64,000 nt of DNA from Armigeres subalbatus (taxonomy: Eukaryota > Arthropoda > Insecta > Diptera > Culicidae), in the NCBI RefSeq assembly GCF_024139115.2, contig NC_085140.1:340194966-340258965 (forward strand), read 5' to 3'. The translations under genes were made by a program, and so were the position numbers. The notes below the pieces were generated by a model. That model saw only the letters and a list, made by a program, of their open reading frames with translations. It had not been told where the DNA came from and made no database searches. Numbering within the stretch: position 1 is the stretch's first letter; each line of letters opens with the position of its first letter. Shown here piece after piece: positions 1 through 11,345 of the stretch.

Positions 1-1830
1 AATCCTCGTCAGGATTCCGAAGGGAATCCTCGTCAGGATTCCGAAGGGAATCCTCGTCAGGATTCCGAAAGGAATAATCGTCAGGATTCGGAAGGGAATC
101 CTCGTCAGGATTCCGAAGAGAATCCTCGTCAGGATTCCGAAGAGAATCCTTGTCAGGATTCCGAAGAGAATCCTTGTCAGGGTTCCGAAGGAAATCCTTG
201 TCAGGGTTCCGAAGGAAATCCTCGTCAGGATTCCGAAGGGAATCCTCGTCAGGATTCCGAAGGGAATCCTCGTCAGGATTCCGAAGGGAATCCTCGTCAG
301 AGTTCGAAGAATCCTCGTCAGGATTCGAAGGAATCCTCGTCAGATTCCGAAGGAATCCTCGTCAGATTCCGAAGGAATCCTCGTCAGGATTCCGAAGGGA
401 ATCCTCGTCAGGATTCGAAGGAATCCTCGTCAGGATTCGAAGGAATCCTCGTCAGGATTCTGAAGGAATTATCGTCAGGATTCTGAAGGAATCCTCGTCA
501 GGATTCTGAAGGGAATCCTCGTCAGGATTCTGAAGGAATCCTCGTCAGGATTCTGAAGGAATTATCGTCAGGATTCTGAAGGAATCCTCGTCAGGATTCC
601 GGAAGGGAATCCTCGTCAGGATTCCGAAGAGAATCCTCGTCAGGATTCGAAGAGAATCCTCGTCAGGATTCCGAAGGAATCCTTGTCAGAATCCCGAAGG
701 AATCCTTGTCAGAATCCCGAAGGAATCCTTGTCAGAATCCTGAAGGAATCCTTGTCAGAATCCCAAGGAATCCTCGTCAGGATTCCTATAGGAATCCTCG
801 CCAGGATTCCGAAGGGAATTCTCGTCAGGATTCCTATGGGAATACTCGCCAGGATTCCGAAGGGAATTCTCGTCAGGATTCCGAAGGGAATCCTCGTCAG
901 GATTCCGAAGGGAATCCTCGTCAGGATTCCGAAAGGAATCCTCGTCAGGATTCCGAAGGGAATCCTCGTCAGGATTTCGAAGGAAATCCTCGTCAGGATT
1001 CCGAAGGGAATCCTCGTCAGGATTCCGAAGGGAATCCTCGTCAGGATTCCGAAGGGAATCCTCGTCAGGATTCCGAAGGGAATCCTCGTCAGGATTCCGA
1101 AGGGAATCCTCGTCAGGATTCCGAAGGGAATGCTCGTCAGGATTCCGAAGGGAATCCTCGTCAGGATTCCGAAGGGAATGCTCGTCAGGATTCCGAAGGG
1201 AATCCTCGTCAGGATTCCGAAGGGAATCCTCGTCAGGATTCCGAAGGGAATCCTCGTCAGGATTCCGAAGGGAATCCTCGTCAGGATTCCGAAGGGAATC
1301 CTCGTCAGGATTCCGAAGGGAATCCTCGTCAGGATTCCGAAGGAAATTCTCGTCAGGATTCCGAAGGGAATCCTCGTCAGAATTCCGGAGGGAATCCTCG
1401 TCATGATTCCGAAGGGTTTTCTCGTCAGAATTCCGAAGGGAAACCTCGTCAGGATTCCGGAAAAAAAATCTTTTCAGGAATCCGGAAAGAATCCTTGTCC
1501 GAAATCCGGAAAAATTCCTTGTTAGAATTTAGGAAGGAACCCTTGTCAGGATCCCGGAAGAAATCCTTGCCAGGATTCCATAAGAAATCCTTGTCAGGAT
1601 TCCGAAAATAATCATTGTCCGAATTCTGGACGGACTTCTTATCAGGATTCCGGAAGAAATCATTATCAGGATTCTAAAAGGAATCCTTATCAGGATCCCG
1701 GAAGAAATTCTTGTCAGGATTCCATAAGAAATTCTTATCAGTATTCCGGAAGGAATACTAATCAGGATTCCGGAAAGAATACTTCCTCATGGTACTGAAG
1801 AAATCCTCGTCAGGATTCTGAAGAAAATCC
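1..1830. repeat. Satellite A, block 1 (24-bp hairpin monomer)
   Basis: Tandem array with a 24-bp period. Each monomer reads GGAATCC, loop TCGTCA, GGATTCC, then GAAG (or GAAGGG/GAAAG variants), so every unit can fold into a 7-bp stem with a 6-nt loop. Monomers are near identical from about 780 to 1460 and diverge towards 1830, where units become GGAATCCTTATCAGGAT-like. A patch at 300-760 contains shortened units. Because 24 is a multiple of 3 and the monomer has no stop in five of six frames, open frames of 100-300 codons appear on both strands (repeating NPRQDSEG, ILVRIPKG, ESSSGFRR on plus; FGILTRIP and LRNPDEDS on minus). I read these as by-products of the repeat, not genes. Confidence 0.95.
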
Positions 1831-1945
1831 GGAAAATCTGGAAGCGATTGGCCCAGGATCGAGTCCAGTGGAGAAGGATACTCCATTCGGCGTAGGTTCA
1901 TCGAAGAGTTGTAGCCCATCAAGTATCAAGTATCAAGTAAGATAA
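1830..1945 (+). pseudogene. LINE 3'-terminal coding scrap inside satellite A
   Basis: A non-satellite island. One plus frame from about 1839 reads WKRLAQDRVQWRRILHSA, then a stop, then VHRRVVAHQVSSK. This resembles the extreme C-terminus of non-LTR retrotransposon ORF2 proteins, which often end with an LAQDRxRWRxxxHSAL-type stretch. It sits exactly where block 1 stops matching the duplicated tail of block 2 (after GAAGAAAATCCG), so it is either an insertion or part of the duplication boundary. The rest of the element is absent. Confidence 0.5.
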
Positions 1946-2155
1946 TGAGAGAATATCGAAAGGAACCCTAGTAAGTATCAAGAAATATATCAAATGGACT
2001 TTGTCCAATGAAAATCAAAAATAACGTTAGGGTTCCGAAGAAGATTTCACTCGAATTAAGAAGGGTATTGCGTTAGTATTGCGACGGGAATCATCATCAG
2101 GAAATCAATATAAGGCTTCCAAAATATATCCTGTTCAGGATTAAGAAAGAGTATC
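1946..2155. other. Diverged spacer between satellite A blocks
   Basis: About 210 bp with only scattered traces of the monomer (for example GGGTTCCGAAGAAGAT and GGGAATCATCATCAGG). No gene or element is recognised. Confidence 0.5.
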
Positions 2156-4060
2156 ATTGTCAAGATTCCGTCAGTATTCCGGCAATCCTCGTCAGGTTTC
2201 CGAAGGGAATCCTCGTCAGGATTCCGAAGGGAATTCTCGTCAGGATTCCGAAGGGAATCCTCGTCAGGATTCCGAAGGGAATGCTCGTCAGGATTCCGAA
2301 GGGAATCCTCGTCAGAATTCCGAAGGGAATCCTCGTCAGAATTCCGAAGGGAATCCTCGTCAGGATTCCGAAGGGAATCCTCGTCAGGATTCCGAAGGGA
2401 ATCCTCGTCAGGATTCCGAAGGGAATCCTCGTCAGGATTCCGAAGGGAATCCTCGTCAGGATTCCGAAGGGAATCCACGTCAGGATTCCGAAGGGAATCC
2501 TCGTCAGGATTCCGAAGGGAATCCTCGTCAGGATTCCGAAGGGAATCCTCGTCAGGATTCCGAAGGGAATCCTTGTCAGGATTCCGAAGGGAATCCTCGT
2601 CAGGATTCCGATAAAGAATCCTCGTCAGGATTCCGAAAAGAATCCTCGTCAGGATTCCGAAGGGAATCCTCGTCAGGATTCCGAAGGGAATCCTCGTCAG
2701 GATTCCGAAGGGAATCCTCGTCAGGATTCCGAAGGGAATCCTCGTCAGGATTCCGAAGGGAATCCTCGTCAGGATTCCGAAGGGAATCCTCGTCAGGATT
2801 CCGAAGGGAATCCTCGTCAGGATTCCGAAGGGAATCCTCGTCAGGATTCCGAAGGGAATGCTCGTCAGAATTCCGAATGGAATCCTCGTCAGGATTCCGA
2901 ATGGAATCCTCGTCAGGATTCCGAATGGAATCCTCGTCAGGATTCCGAATGGAATCCTCGTCAGGATTCCGAAAGGAATCCTCGTTAGGATTCCGAAGGG
3001 AATCCTCGTCAGGATTCCGAAGGGAATCCTCGTCAGGATTCCGAAGGGAATCCTCGTCAGGATTCCGAAAGGAATCCTCGTCAGGATTCCGAAAGGAATA
3101 ATCGTCAGGATTCCGAAGAGAATCCTCGTCAGGATTCCGAAGAGAATCCTCGTCAGGATTCCGAAGAGAATCCTTGTCAGGATTCCGAAGGAAATCCTTG
3201 TCAGGGTTCCGAAGGAAATCCTCGTCGGGAAACCCAAGGCAATCCTCGTCAGGATTCCGAAGGGAATCCACGTCAGGATTCCGAAGGAAATCCTCGTCAC
3301 GATTCCGAAGGATATCCTCGTCAGGATTCCGAAGGGAATCCTCGTCAGGATTCCGAAGGGAATCCTCGTCAGGATTCCGAAGGGAATCCTCGTCAGGATT
3401 CCGAAGGGAATCCTCGTCAGGATTCCGAAGGGAATCCTCGTCAGGATTCCGAAGGGAATCCTCGTCAGGATTCCGAAGGGAATCCACGTCAGGATTCCGA
3501 AGGGAATCCACGTCAGGATTCCGAAGGGAATCCTCGTCAGGATTCCGAAGGGAATCCACGTCAGGATTCCGAAGGAAATCCTCGTCACGATTCCGAAGGA
3601 TATCCTCGTCAGGATTCCGAAGGGAAATCCTCGTCAGGATTCCGAAGGGAATCCTCGTTAAGATTCCGAAGGGAATCCTCGTCAGAATTCCGAAGGGAAT
3701 CCTCGTCAGGATTCCAAAGGGAATCCTCGTCAGGATTCCAAAGGGATCCTCGTCAGGATTCCGAAGGGAATCCTCGTCAGGATTCCGAAGGGAATCCTCG
3801 TCAGGATTCCGAAGGGAATCCTCGTCAGGATTCCGAAGGGAATCCTCGTCAGGATTCCGAAGGGAATCCTCGTCAGGATTCCGAAGGGAATCCTCGTCAG
3901 GATTCCAAAGGGAATCCTCGTCAGGATTCCGAAGGAAACCCTCGTCAGGATTCCGAAGGAAATCCTCGTCAGGATTCCGGAGGGAATCCTCGTCAGGATT
4001 CCGAAGGGTTTCCTCGTCAGAATTCCGAAGGGAAACCTCGTCAGGATTCCGAAAAAAAAA
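2156..4060. repeat. Satellite A, block 2 (24-bp hairpin monomer, higher-order structure)
   Basis: Homogeneous 24-bp monomers as in block 1. Variant monomers mark higher-order units. The rare variant with GGATATCC recurs at 3311 and 3599, a 288-bp (12-monomer) spacing. The block of GAAGAG and GGAATAATCG variants at 71-240 recurs at 3095-3260, a 3024-bp (126-monomer) offset. Open frames up to 510 codons run along both strands, for the same periodicity reason as block 1. Confidence 0.95.
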
Positions 4061-4950
4061 TCTTTTCAGGAATCCGGAAAGAATCCTTGTCAGAATTCCG
4101 GAAAAATTCCTTGTTAGAATTTAGGAAGGAACCCTTGTCAGGATCCCGGAAGAAATCCTTGCCAGGATTCCATAAGTAATCCTTGTCAGGATTCCGAAAA
4201 TAATCATTGTACGAATTCTAATTGGACTTCTTATCAGGATTCCGAAAGAAATCATTTTCAGGATTCTGGAAGGAATCCTTTTCAGGATCCCGGAAGAAAT
4301 TCTTGTCAGGAATCCATAAGAAATTCTTATCAGTATTCCGGAAGGAATACTTATCAGGATTCCGGAAAGAATACTTCTCAGGATTTCGGAAGGAATCTTC
4401 CTCATGGTACTGAAGGAAATCCTCGTCAGGATTCGGAAGAAAATCCGCTTTAAGATTCCGAAAGAAATCCCCTTCAGGGTTCCAGAGAAAATCTTCGTCA
4501 GGATTCCGAAAGGAATCTTCGTCAGGATTCCGAATGGAATCTTCGTCAGGATCTCAAAGAGAATCTTCATCGGGATGTCGAAGGAAATCCTCTTCATGAT
4601 TCCGAAGAGATTACGAAGAGAATCCCTGCCAGGATAACGAATCCTCATGGGATTTCCCAATGGAATCTTTTTACAGATTTCAGAGAGTAGCCGCGTCATG
4701 ATTCAGAAGGGAACGAATCCTCGAAGGTAGACGGCATTTCCAAGAGAATCATCTTCAGGGTTCCGAAAGAAATCTCCGTAAGGATTCCGAAGGGAACTTT
4801 CGTCGAGATTTCGAAGGGAATCTTTGACGGGATTCCAAGAAGAATGCTCGTCAGTATCCCGATAGGAATTCCAAAAGAAATCACCTTCAGGTTTCCGAAA
4901 AAAGTTCCCGTTAGAATTCCGGTAATTCAGATTCAGATTCATGAAAAAAA
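4061..4950. repeat. Diverged tail of satellite A
   Basis: Monomers decay gradually but a roughly 24-bp rhythm of GGAAT...CAGGATTCC persists. The first 380 bp (4061-4440) match 1469-1830 closely, including single-copy variants such as a run of A followed by TCTTTTCAGG. The offset is 2592 bp, exactly 108 monomers. Open frames of 60-190 codons here are periodicity artefacts. Confidence 0.85.
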
Positions 4951-5570
4951 AATCCCAGTTAAGATTCGAAAAAAATGTCTATTAGGATTCTGAAATAAAT
5001 GTCGTATAAGTCTCCGAAGGGAATATCTGTTAAGAGTCCGAATGAAATTTCCATTCAGATTCCGAAGGGAATCACTCTTAGGAATTTGAAAGGAATCCTC
5101 GATATGATTTGAAAAGAATTCTGTTTAGTATTTTAAAGAAAATTCCTTTAAAACCTTCGTTAGGATTCTGAAGGGAGGCTCGTGTCGACTTGGCCTTAAC
5201 AAATAAATAAAGGAAGTCGACTGGAATCTGACCTAGGCCCGGCCAAGGCTAAAGCAAGCAGCCGCCCAGGATGGAGATCTTTTTCGTTGGCCTTATGTAC
5301 TCCAAAAGTAAGAAATGATTCCAAAGGAAATCCCCGTTAGAGTTGCGAAGGAGATCACCGTTAGGGTATGAAAGGAACCCTTCGAAAGAGATGCTCGTAT
5401 GGATTCGGTAAGTAATTCTTGATATGATTACTGTAGGAGCCCTAATTAGGAACTCAATATCCTTTTAAAGCTTTCGGGAAAAAAAATCTTTGATAGGATT
5501 TAGGGTTCTGGAAGGAATCCCATTTAGGATTCCGAAATGATTTGTTTTAGTATTTCGAAGAGGGGTCTGG
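4951..5570. other. Highly diverged satellite remnant
   Basis: GGATTCCGAA-like words recur irregularly (5031, 5061, 5320, 5530) but no array can be phased. A segment at 5171-5285 with two GTCGAC sites and a GC-rich stretch breaks the pattern and is not recognised. No coding signal. Confidence 0.4.
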
Positions 5571-5676
5571 GTCATTTGGCATAAAGTCATTTGGCATAAC
5601 GCCATTTGACATAAGGTCATTTGGCACAAAGGCCATTTGGCATAATGGTCATTTGGCATAACGGACATTAGGCATA
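5571..5676. repeat. Minisatellite arm, TTTGGCATAA words
   Basis: Seven imperfect copies of a roughly 17-bp unit centred on CATTTGGCATAA. Inverted relative to the copies at 5979-6085, so the two blocks can pair as arms of a fold-back. Confidence 0.85.
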
Positions 5677-5709
5677 CTTTTGAACTGCATGAAAAGAGTG
5701 GGTCGATTG

Positions 5710-5865
5710 GCGCTTTCTTTTAAAGAAGGAATCACATCCACCATTTTCATAATCCGGGCAAGCGCCTACTTTTAAAGAAGAGATCATATCCTCCATTGCT
5801 ATAATCCGAACAAGCACTTACTTTAAAAGACGGAATCACTTCCTTCATTGCATTTCCAATGCATT
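5710..5865. repeat. 52-bp tandem repeat, three copies
   Basis: Units start at 5710, 5762 and 5814, an exact 52-bp spacing. Each begins GCRCTTWCTTTWAAAGA, continues through AATCA, and ends in an AATCCGRRCAA-type stretch in the first two copies. The repeat lies between the inverted minisatellite arms and looks like the core of the same composite element. Confidence 0.8.
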
Positions 5866-5978
5866 CTTTCCACGAGAGGATAATGTCTTTTTAATATTGT
5901 TACCGATGGGTGTTATATTTAATATTCCGGGGTGTTTCCTGCACCACTTATTCACCATTTAGCGAACGCAAAGAAAAA

Positions 5979-6145
5979 TTATGCCAAATGTTTGTTATGC
6001 CCAATGACCGTTATGCCAAATGGCCTTTATGCCAAATGACCGTATACCAAATGGCGTTATGCCAAATGACTGTATGCCAAATGGCCCGCTCCCTTCGAAG
6101 AGAAGTCATTAGGCAGAAGGCCATTAGGCTAAATTTCCATTTCCA
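5979..6145. repeat. Minisatellite arm, TTATGCCAAATG words, then CATTAGGC words
   Basis: About six copies of TTATGCCAAATGRCC, the reverse complement of the 5571-5676 arm. These are followed at 6105-6130 by two GKCATTAGGC words of the type seen again at 27623-27707. Short frames across it (MPNDRYAKWPLCQMT-like) are repeat artefacts. Confidence 0.85.
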
Positions 6146-6635
6146 AGGAAAAAGGAAGAAGGAAGAGGAAGAAAGAAGAGGAAGAAGGAATAAGGAAGAA
6201 GGAAGATAGCAGAAGGAAGAAGAGAGATAGAAGAAGGAAGATGTACGAAGGAAGAAGAAAGATGGAAGAAGAAAAAAGAAAGAAGAAAGATGGGAGAAAG
6301 AAGAAGAAAGAAGTAAGAAGGAAGAAGATAGAAGGAAGAGGGAAGAAAAAATAAAGAAGAAGAAAAAATGAAGAAGAAAGAAGGAAGAAACAAGGAAGAC
6401 GCAAAAAGAAAGAAGGAGGATACAGGAAGAAAGGAGGAAGACGCAAGAAGAAAGAGAGAAAAATAAGGAAGAAAAAAGTAATAAGAATGAAGAAATAAAG
6501 AAGAAAATGGAGCGGAAAAGAAAGAATTAAGAAAGTAGAGCGAAGAAGAAAGAAGAAACAACGAAGAACAAAGAAGGAAGAAGAAAGAAGCAAGAATGAA
6601 GAAGGAAAAAGGAAGAAGAAAGAGGAAAAAATCTT
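6146..6635. repeat. Homopurine tract (GGAAGAA-rich)
   Basis: About 490 bp almost entirely A and G on the plus strand, dominated by GAAGGAAGAAG words. The long minus-strand open frames rich in F, L and S are low-complexity artefacts. Such tracts can adopt triplex (H-DNA) structures; this is general knowledge and is not shown here. Confidence 0.9.
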
Positions 6636-7490
6636 GTTTTACTAAGTGTAATGTAAAGAATCCACTCCACATCAGAGTTCCGAAAGGTATCTTCACTACG
6701 ATTCCGAACCGAATCTTTGTTGGGAATTTAAAACGATCCTCATTGGGGTTCTGATGGATTTTAATTATATCAGAAGAGGATTTCCGATGGATTTCGAAAA
6801 ACCAGAACTGAACCATCCAAGTAGCGGTGTTGGTGCCTTTCTGTACATTAAAAAAAGTAAAGATCAAAAAACGAACGTCAAATATATAACTGATAAGTGA
6901 ACAGCCGCTTTTGTTCACATATTAAAATTGTACTCATTGACAGATTACCCACCAAGGATTCCCTGTTGCAGTGATCAAATCGGCAAAGAATAAATAGATC
7001 GAATGCGTTTTGCTTTTGTAGTACCAAATTAATGATTGAGCAATAAGCTTTCAAAACATGTTTCAGGAGGGAACTGAACAGAAAATCACATTTTAGTTTA
7101 CCTACCCTGTAGTTGCTAGTGATTGGTGTGCGCGCCAAGTTGGTAGATTCTGTTTGGTACGATCAAACTTTTGAACGAAAAAAATAATAGCGCGGGAAAT
7201 TCGATCCAACCCGACTGACTCAATGTGACACAGTTTTTACGAGCTCTGCTGCTTCGAGTGTTTGTAAGAATCAAGCTGATACGACACGCTCAGATAATTG
7301 GCCTTCCAGTTGTTCCTAGACTAATTAGGTTTGTTCTAGGGATAGTTGCACAACTTTGTTGTATTCAGTTTCGAACGTCGTTCCTGTTCGTTGGCATTTC
7401 CTTTCCAATTCGCCCAAGAGATAATCTTCTTTTGCAGTCCCACCTTTATGTTTGATCTATTTGCAGTTTATTTGGAAAGGGCAAATAAAA
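6636..7490. other. No recognised gene
   Basis: A few satellite-A-like words persist at 6678-6760 (GTTCCGAAAGG, GATTCCGAACCG). The rest is unique-looking sequence. Open frames at 6878-7138 (minus) and 7225-7455 (plus) resemble no family I know. Confidence 0.4.
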
Positions 7491-7535
7491 AACATATATA
7501 AGGGTTCGCATCGACTTTCCTCGTTCCACTCCGTA
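7488..7535 (+). promoter_or_regulatory. TATA-type core promoter candidate
   Basis: ACATATATAAGGG at about 7490-7502 is a good TATA box, with pyrimidine-rich sequence (TTTCCTCGTTCCACTCC) about 30 bp downstream where initiation would occur. No convincing coding exon follows, so it could be a retroelement LTR promoter or chance. Confidence 0.25.
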
Positions 7536-7764
7536 TCGGACGATTGGCATCCGAAAAATCTATTGCACAAGAAGTGATCTAAAAACAGAAAACGGAGAAA
7601 ATGTCATTACGCTTCTGATAATTAAACTAATTAGCACTGCTCGGATTGGATGACGACGACGATGAAATGACGCACCAAGCCTGGGATAGGGAAAAGTTAT
7701 GCAATGCAGTGGCATGGAAATGGATCACCACCGAACGAAAAGTCAAATAAGAGAGCGAGAAGTG

Positions 7765-7880
7765 CTATCCAGCTTTCCACGCTAGCCATAATGGCGGATC
7801 CTATAAAAAAATGACATTATCTGCTTCCCAACACTGAACTGGAATTCTAATCGAAGCAAACATCAATTCCTCCGTTACCA
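7765..7880 (+). repeat. Dispersed repeat segment, copy 1
   Basis: About 115 bp (CCAGCTTTCCACGCTAGCC onward, including ATGGCGGATCCTATAAAAAA) matches the reverse complement of 17643-17770 almost base for base. Similarity stops sharply just after CCGTTA in both copies, suggesting an element end. Family not named. Confidence 0.75.
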
Positions 7881-9050
7881 AAACAGCCAATTTGTTGATT
7901 GATTTTCATCAACAAACAAGCTTACGCAGGAATTTGAAACTCTTAACGCTTCATGAACTTCATTGATATTTCTAATTTTAATTTAATTACAGACTACCGA
8001 GGGAAACAACTTGAAAAATCTATTTAGCGGTTAACTTACTTGGATAATATACAGAAGTGGACAAATTGAAAACTTGGATCAGGAACTTTGAGGTCGATCA
8101 TTGGGCTGTGACTCATCGCTTACGATATGCGATTGGTAAACCTATCCGTATCCGTAGCTGCGTATCCAAATCATGATAAATCGAATTGTTTTTATGAGAC
8201 CTAACAGATTCTCGAAAAAGCGTGTATTTTAGAACTATGAAGCACCCCTGTTCCGTTCATCTGAACTTCCAGTGACTGCTTATTAGTGCATTATTGTCCT
8301 TCGCGCTTCGTAAGGCTAGGGAGAATTCATATGGTTTTGTAACAGGAGAGTTGGAAGGGGTTTAAAATTAATGAAAGTATACCCAATGAAAACATTTAAA
8401 TTAAGAAACCATTTATTGTATTTATTATATAATAGATTATTTTTATAAAATTTAAATCAAAATCTATTCTGCGGTTGGCAGCAATAGCTATTTTCTAAAA
8501 GGGAAATCCGCCAAAGATGTGCCCTACTCGCCCTACTTACGGTTAGCGCCACAATGTAAATCATTCTACAAGTATGTACAATGGTGTTAGATCGCTCCAA
8601 TGGGACATATTCCAATTGAATTACTTGACGATTTACGTGAGAAAAGTCGGAATTGATCAACCTTGCATCAATCTGTTCGTACATATGGAACATAGTCTAT
8701 ACATATGGAACAGGAACGCCAAAAGCGAAAGGAAATAGTGTACCTTTATTATTCGAACGAGTAATACTTTTCAGGTATGAAAATACCAAGTACATACACA
8801 TTTCTTGATTCCCAAATGCCTAAAACAACCCCAACGTTCATCATCATTTCCACTTCGGTGTACGCTTACTATCCACGCAAGTTGGCCGTCAAGCGCATAG
8901 TTTTTACTTATTTCTCTCGGTAGTAATCTGTAATTAAACTAAGATTAGACATAATAATGAAGTTTATCAAGTGTTAAAAATTCCAATTTCCTATAAATTT
9001 TGTTTGTTGATGAAAATCAAACAACAAATTGGCTGTTATTGGTAAAGGGT
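7866..9050. mobile_element. Non-autonomous element with about 150-bp terminal inverted repeats
   Basis: The left arm (7866-8025, containing ACAGCCAATTTGTTG, TTTTCATCAACAAACAA and TTTAATTACAGACTACCGAG) is matched in inverse by the right arm (8905-9050). Divergence between arms is moderate with small indels, so it is not young. The roughly 880-bp interior has no transposase-like frame. The minus-strand frame at 8457-8693 is not recognised. Clear target-site duplications were not found, so the superfamily is unknown. Confidence 0.65.
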
Positions 9051-10395
9051 GGTATGGACTTCTTAAGTACTGTGCAAATAGATAGGACAAGTAGCAGTCA
9101 AGGAATAATTTTGCTGCTGACATTCCTTGAACAGTACGGAGCTGCCAAGGAAAATGAATAATTTGGGAATAGCAGGCGGCTTGCTGTGAAGAAAACACAA
9201 ACCGTCATCGTTCCTTGCGAAATAATGCACTGATACATTATTCCGCAAGTAAAGTGACGTTTTGTTTTGTTCATATAGTTTTTTGTTTTTGTTCGATAAT
9301 TATTACAGATCTCCTGTTTTCAGATTGTTGTGATCTCTAGATGTAGCTACCGATGCAGATGGAAGGAAGTGTTGCGCATGACCGTGTTCCTGGAAGAGGA
9401 AATCAACCATTTGTAGGCCGTTTGCGTTTGTCAGTCGGTGGCGCTGAACTTTTCAATGCTTGGACTAATCAAAAAATGCGAAGGCTCACTCTATTCCCCA
9501 CACCTTCCTCCTGGCCAACCTGAGTATCGTGTGATGATTTTCATGGGGTAGCTTGAGCATCTGTATGCATGTACATATATTGGCTGGTAATCATCAGTGC
9601 TTCCGGTGTGTTTCGTGTGTTTTGTTGCAGATCTGGTAGATGTAAGGCTACCTCTAAACGTTCGCATCATTAACCACTTTCAACACACCTGCAATGCTAC
9701 TAGTAGCTATATATAGGTATATGTATAGCTATATCGAATCGGCGGTCCTTTAGTACATCGGCAATTATGCGTATGCTTTCGACGAAAAGATTTGAAACAG
9801 CAATTGTTATCGTAGCTGTGTTTTTTTTTTGCGATTTTTCCGGTTCGTATATGCTAATTGATTATTTTTCGCTTGGTTTTTTAAAGGCTGGCTAGCAGGG
9901 TTTAACACCTACTCCTGAATTTCCGAAGGATCATAATTCACAGATTTGTCTAGGGTCCCTGCAAGGAACTTGGAAGATATTTATGCCGACTTTAACAAGG
10001 CAAACAGACGCTGTTGTGATTACTATTTGATTATTTCAAGTACACAATGTATGAATGCTATGCCATGCTCAGCATTTAGCCTGCCAAAAATGCCAATTAT
10101 TACCACCATAAAAGAAGACCCATTCGATGCCGTACCACGCAGCCGCCAACTGCAAAAATGAATCGACGCGACACCGTAATAAAGCTGATTACGCCGCCGA
10201 TACTTTTATACCACGCCCATGCCTATTGAAGGACCGTTAAAGTAGAAAGTTAAAAGGTTTCATTAGTTTTTTTTTCAACAGATTTCTTGCTCTACAACCA
10301 CAATCTGTGCTACAACGCATGCTTTGGCAAACTTTTTTTTTATAAATCCAGCTGACATTCAATATTTCAGAAATTATAAAGTTTGTTCTTCAGGA
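9051..10395. other. No recognised gene
   Basis: Contains a TATATA-rich patch (9704-9735) and unique-looking sequence. Frames of 60-75 codons show no family resemblance. Confidence 0.4.
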
Positions 10396-11345
10396 ATTGC
10401 TCCAAGAACACCAGGAAATTTCTACTATAACACTTTTGGTATTTCGATCTGAAATTATATTAAAACTTCATTTGAAATTCGTTTGGAAATTTCTTTTGAA
10501 CTTCCTTCTTCCACTTCAACTTTTTGAATGTCTCCTGCAATTTCTTCTGAAACTCTTTTTGGGAATATTTTTAGAATTCCTCCAGGAGGATGCTCAGTGG
10601 GAATTTCACCCTCAATTTCATTTCATTTCATTTGGGGGAATTTCAAAACGAATTTCCGAGGAATAATGTTGATAATTTCTTGTGGTAATTTTCATAGAAG
10701 CTCATTGAAGAAAATCGGGAGTGTTTCTGGCAGATTTTTTAGGGTTATTTCTTTAGAAGATTTGGGGGAAATTTCATGCAGGAATTTCGCACAATTATGT
10801 GAATTCCTGGTATTGATTTCTAAAAAACATTTCTGAACATTTTTTTAATTCGAGAAAGTTCGAAAAAAAAATTTCTTCTACAAACTTTGTCTCTGTCCAA
10901 AACCACCCCCGTGGCTACGCCACTGCCGGAATTCTCCGTTCTACAGAAATTCTTCCAGAAGTTACTTCCTCAATTCCATAAGGAATTTCTCCGGAATCTT
11001 CTCGAGAATTCGACTTTTTGGATCTATTTTTCCAGGAACTCCTCCTGAACTTTCTCCAAGAATTCCTCAAAAAGTTCCTCCTCGAATTCCTCGGGAAATT
11101 TATCCGTACGTTTGTATATGAGTTTCTCTGGAGGTTCCTCCAAAAATTCCCCCAGTAGTTTCTTCAAGAATATCTCTGAAAGTTCCTTCCTTTGCAGGAT
11201 TTCTTCTGGATGTTATTCAGGAAATTCCTCCGGAAGTACCTCAGGTAACTCTTTCGAAAATTCGTCACGGAATTCCTCCGGAAATTTTGCAGAGAGTTGC
11301 TCTTCCATGAACTCCTTAGAATTACTGGACGAACTATAATAGAAA
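10396..11345. repeat. Diverged satellite-B-like region
   Basis: GGAATTTCTCC, GAATTCCTCC and GGAAATTTCTCC words recur at roughly 12-24 bp spacing, densest at 10925-11330. This is a decayed relative of satellite B in the orientation opposite to 12080-13690. Frames here are repeat artefacts. Confidence 0.65.

Noticed and set aside
683..4124. Very long overlapping open frames on both strands (up to 510 codons) in satellite A
   Set aside because: They repeat every eight residues, exist in five frames at once, and follow directly from a stop-free 24-bp monomer. No splice, start or domain evidence.
1..5000. CRISPR-like array (regular short repeats with stem-loops)
   Set aside because: There are no unique spacers between repeats, the period is 24 bp throughout, and the genome is eukaryotic.
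6124..6918. 264-codon minus frame with hydrophobic character
   Set aside because: Reverse complement of the homopurine tract; low complexity only.
7225..7455. 76-codon frame downstream of unique sequence
   Set aside because: No family resemblance; ends just before the TATA candidate, which points away from it.
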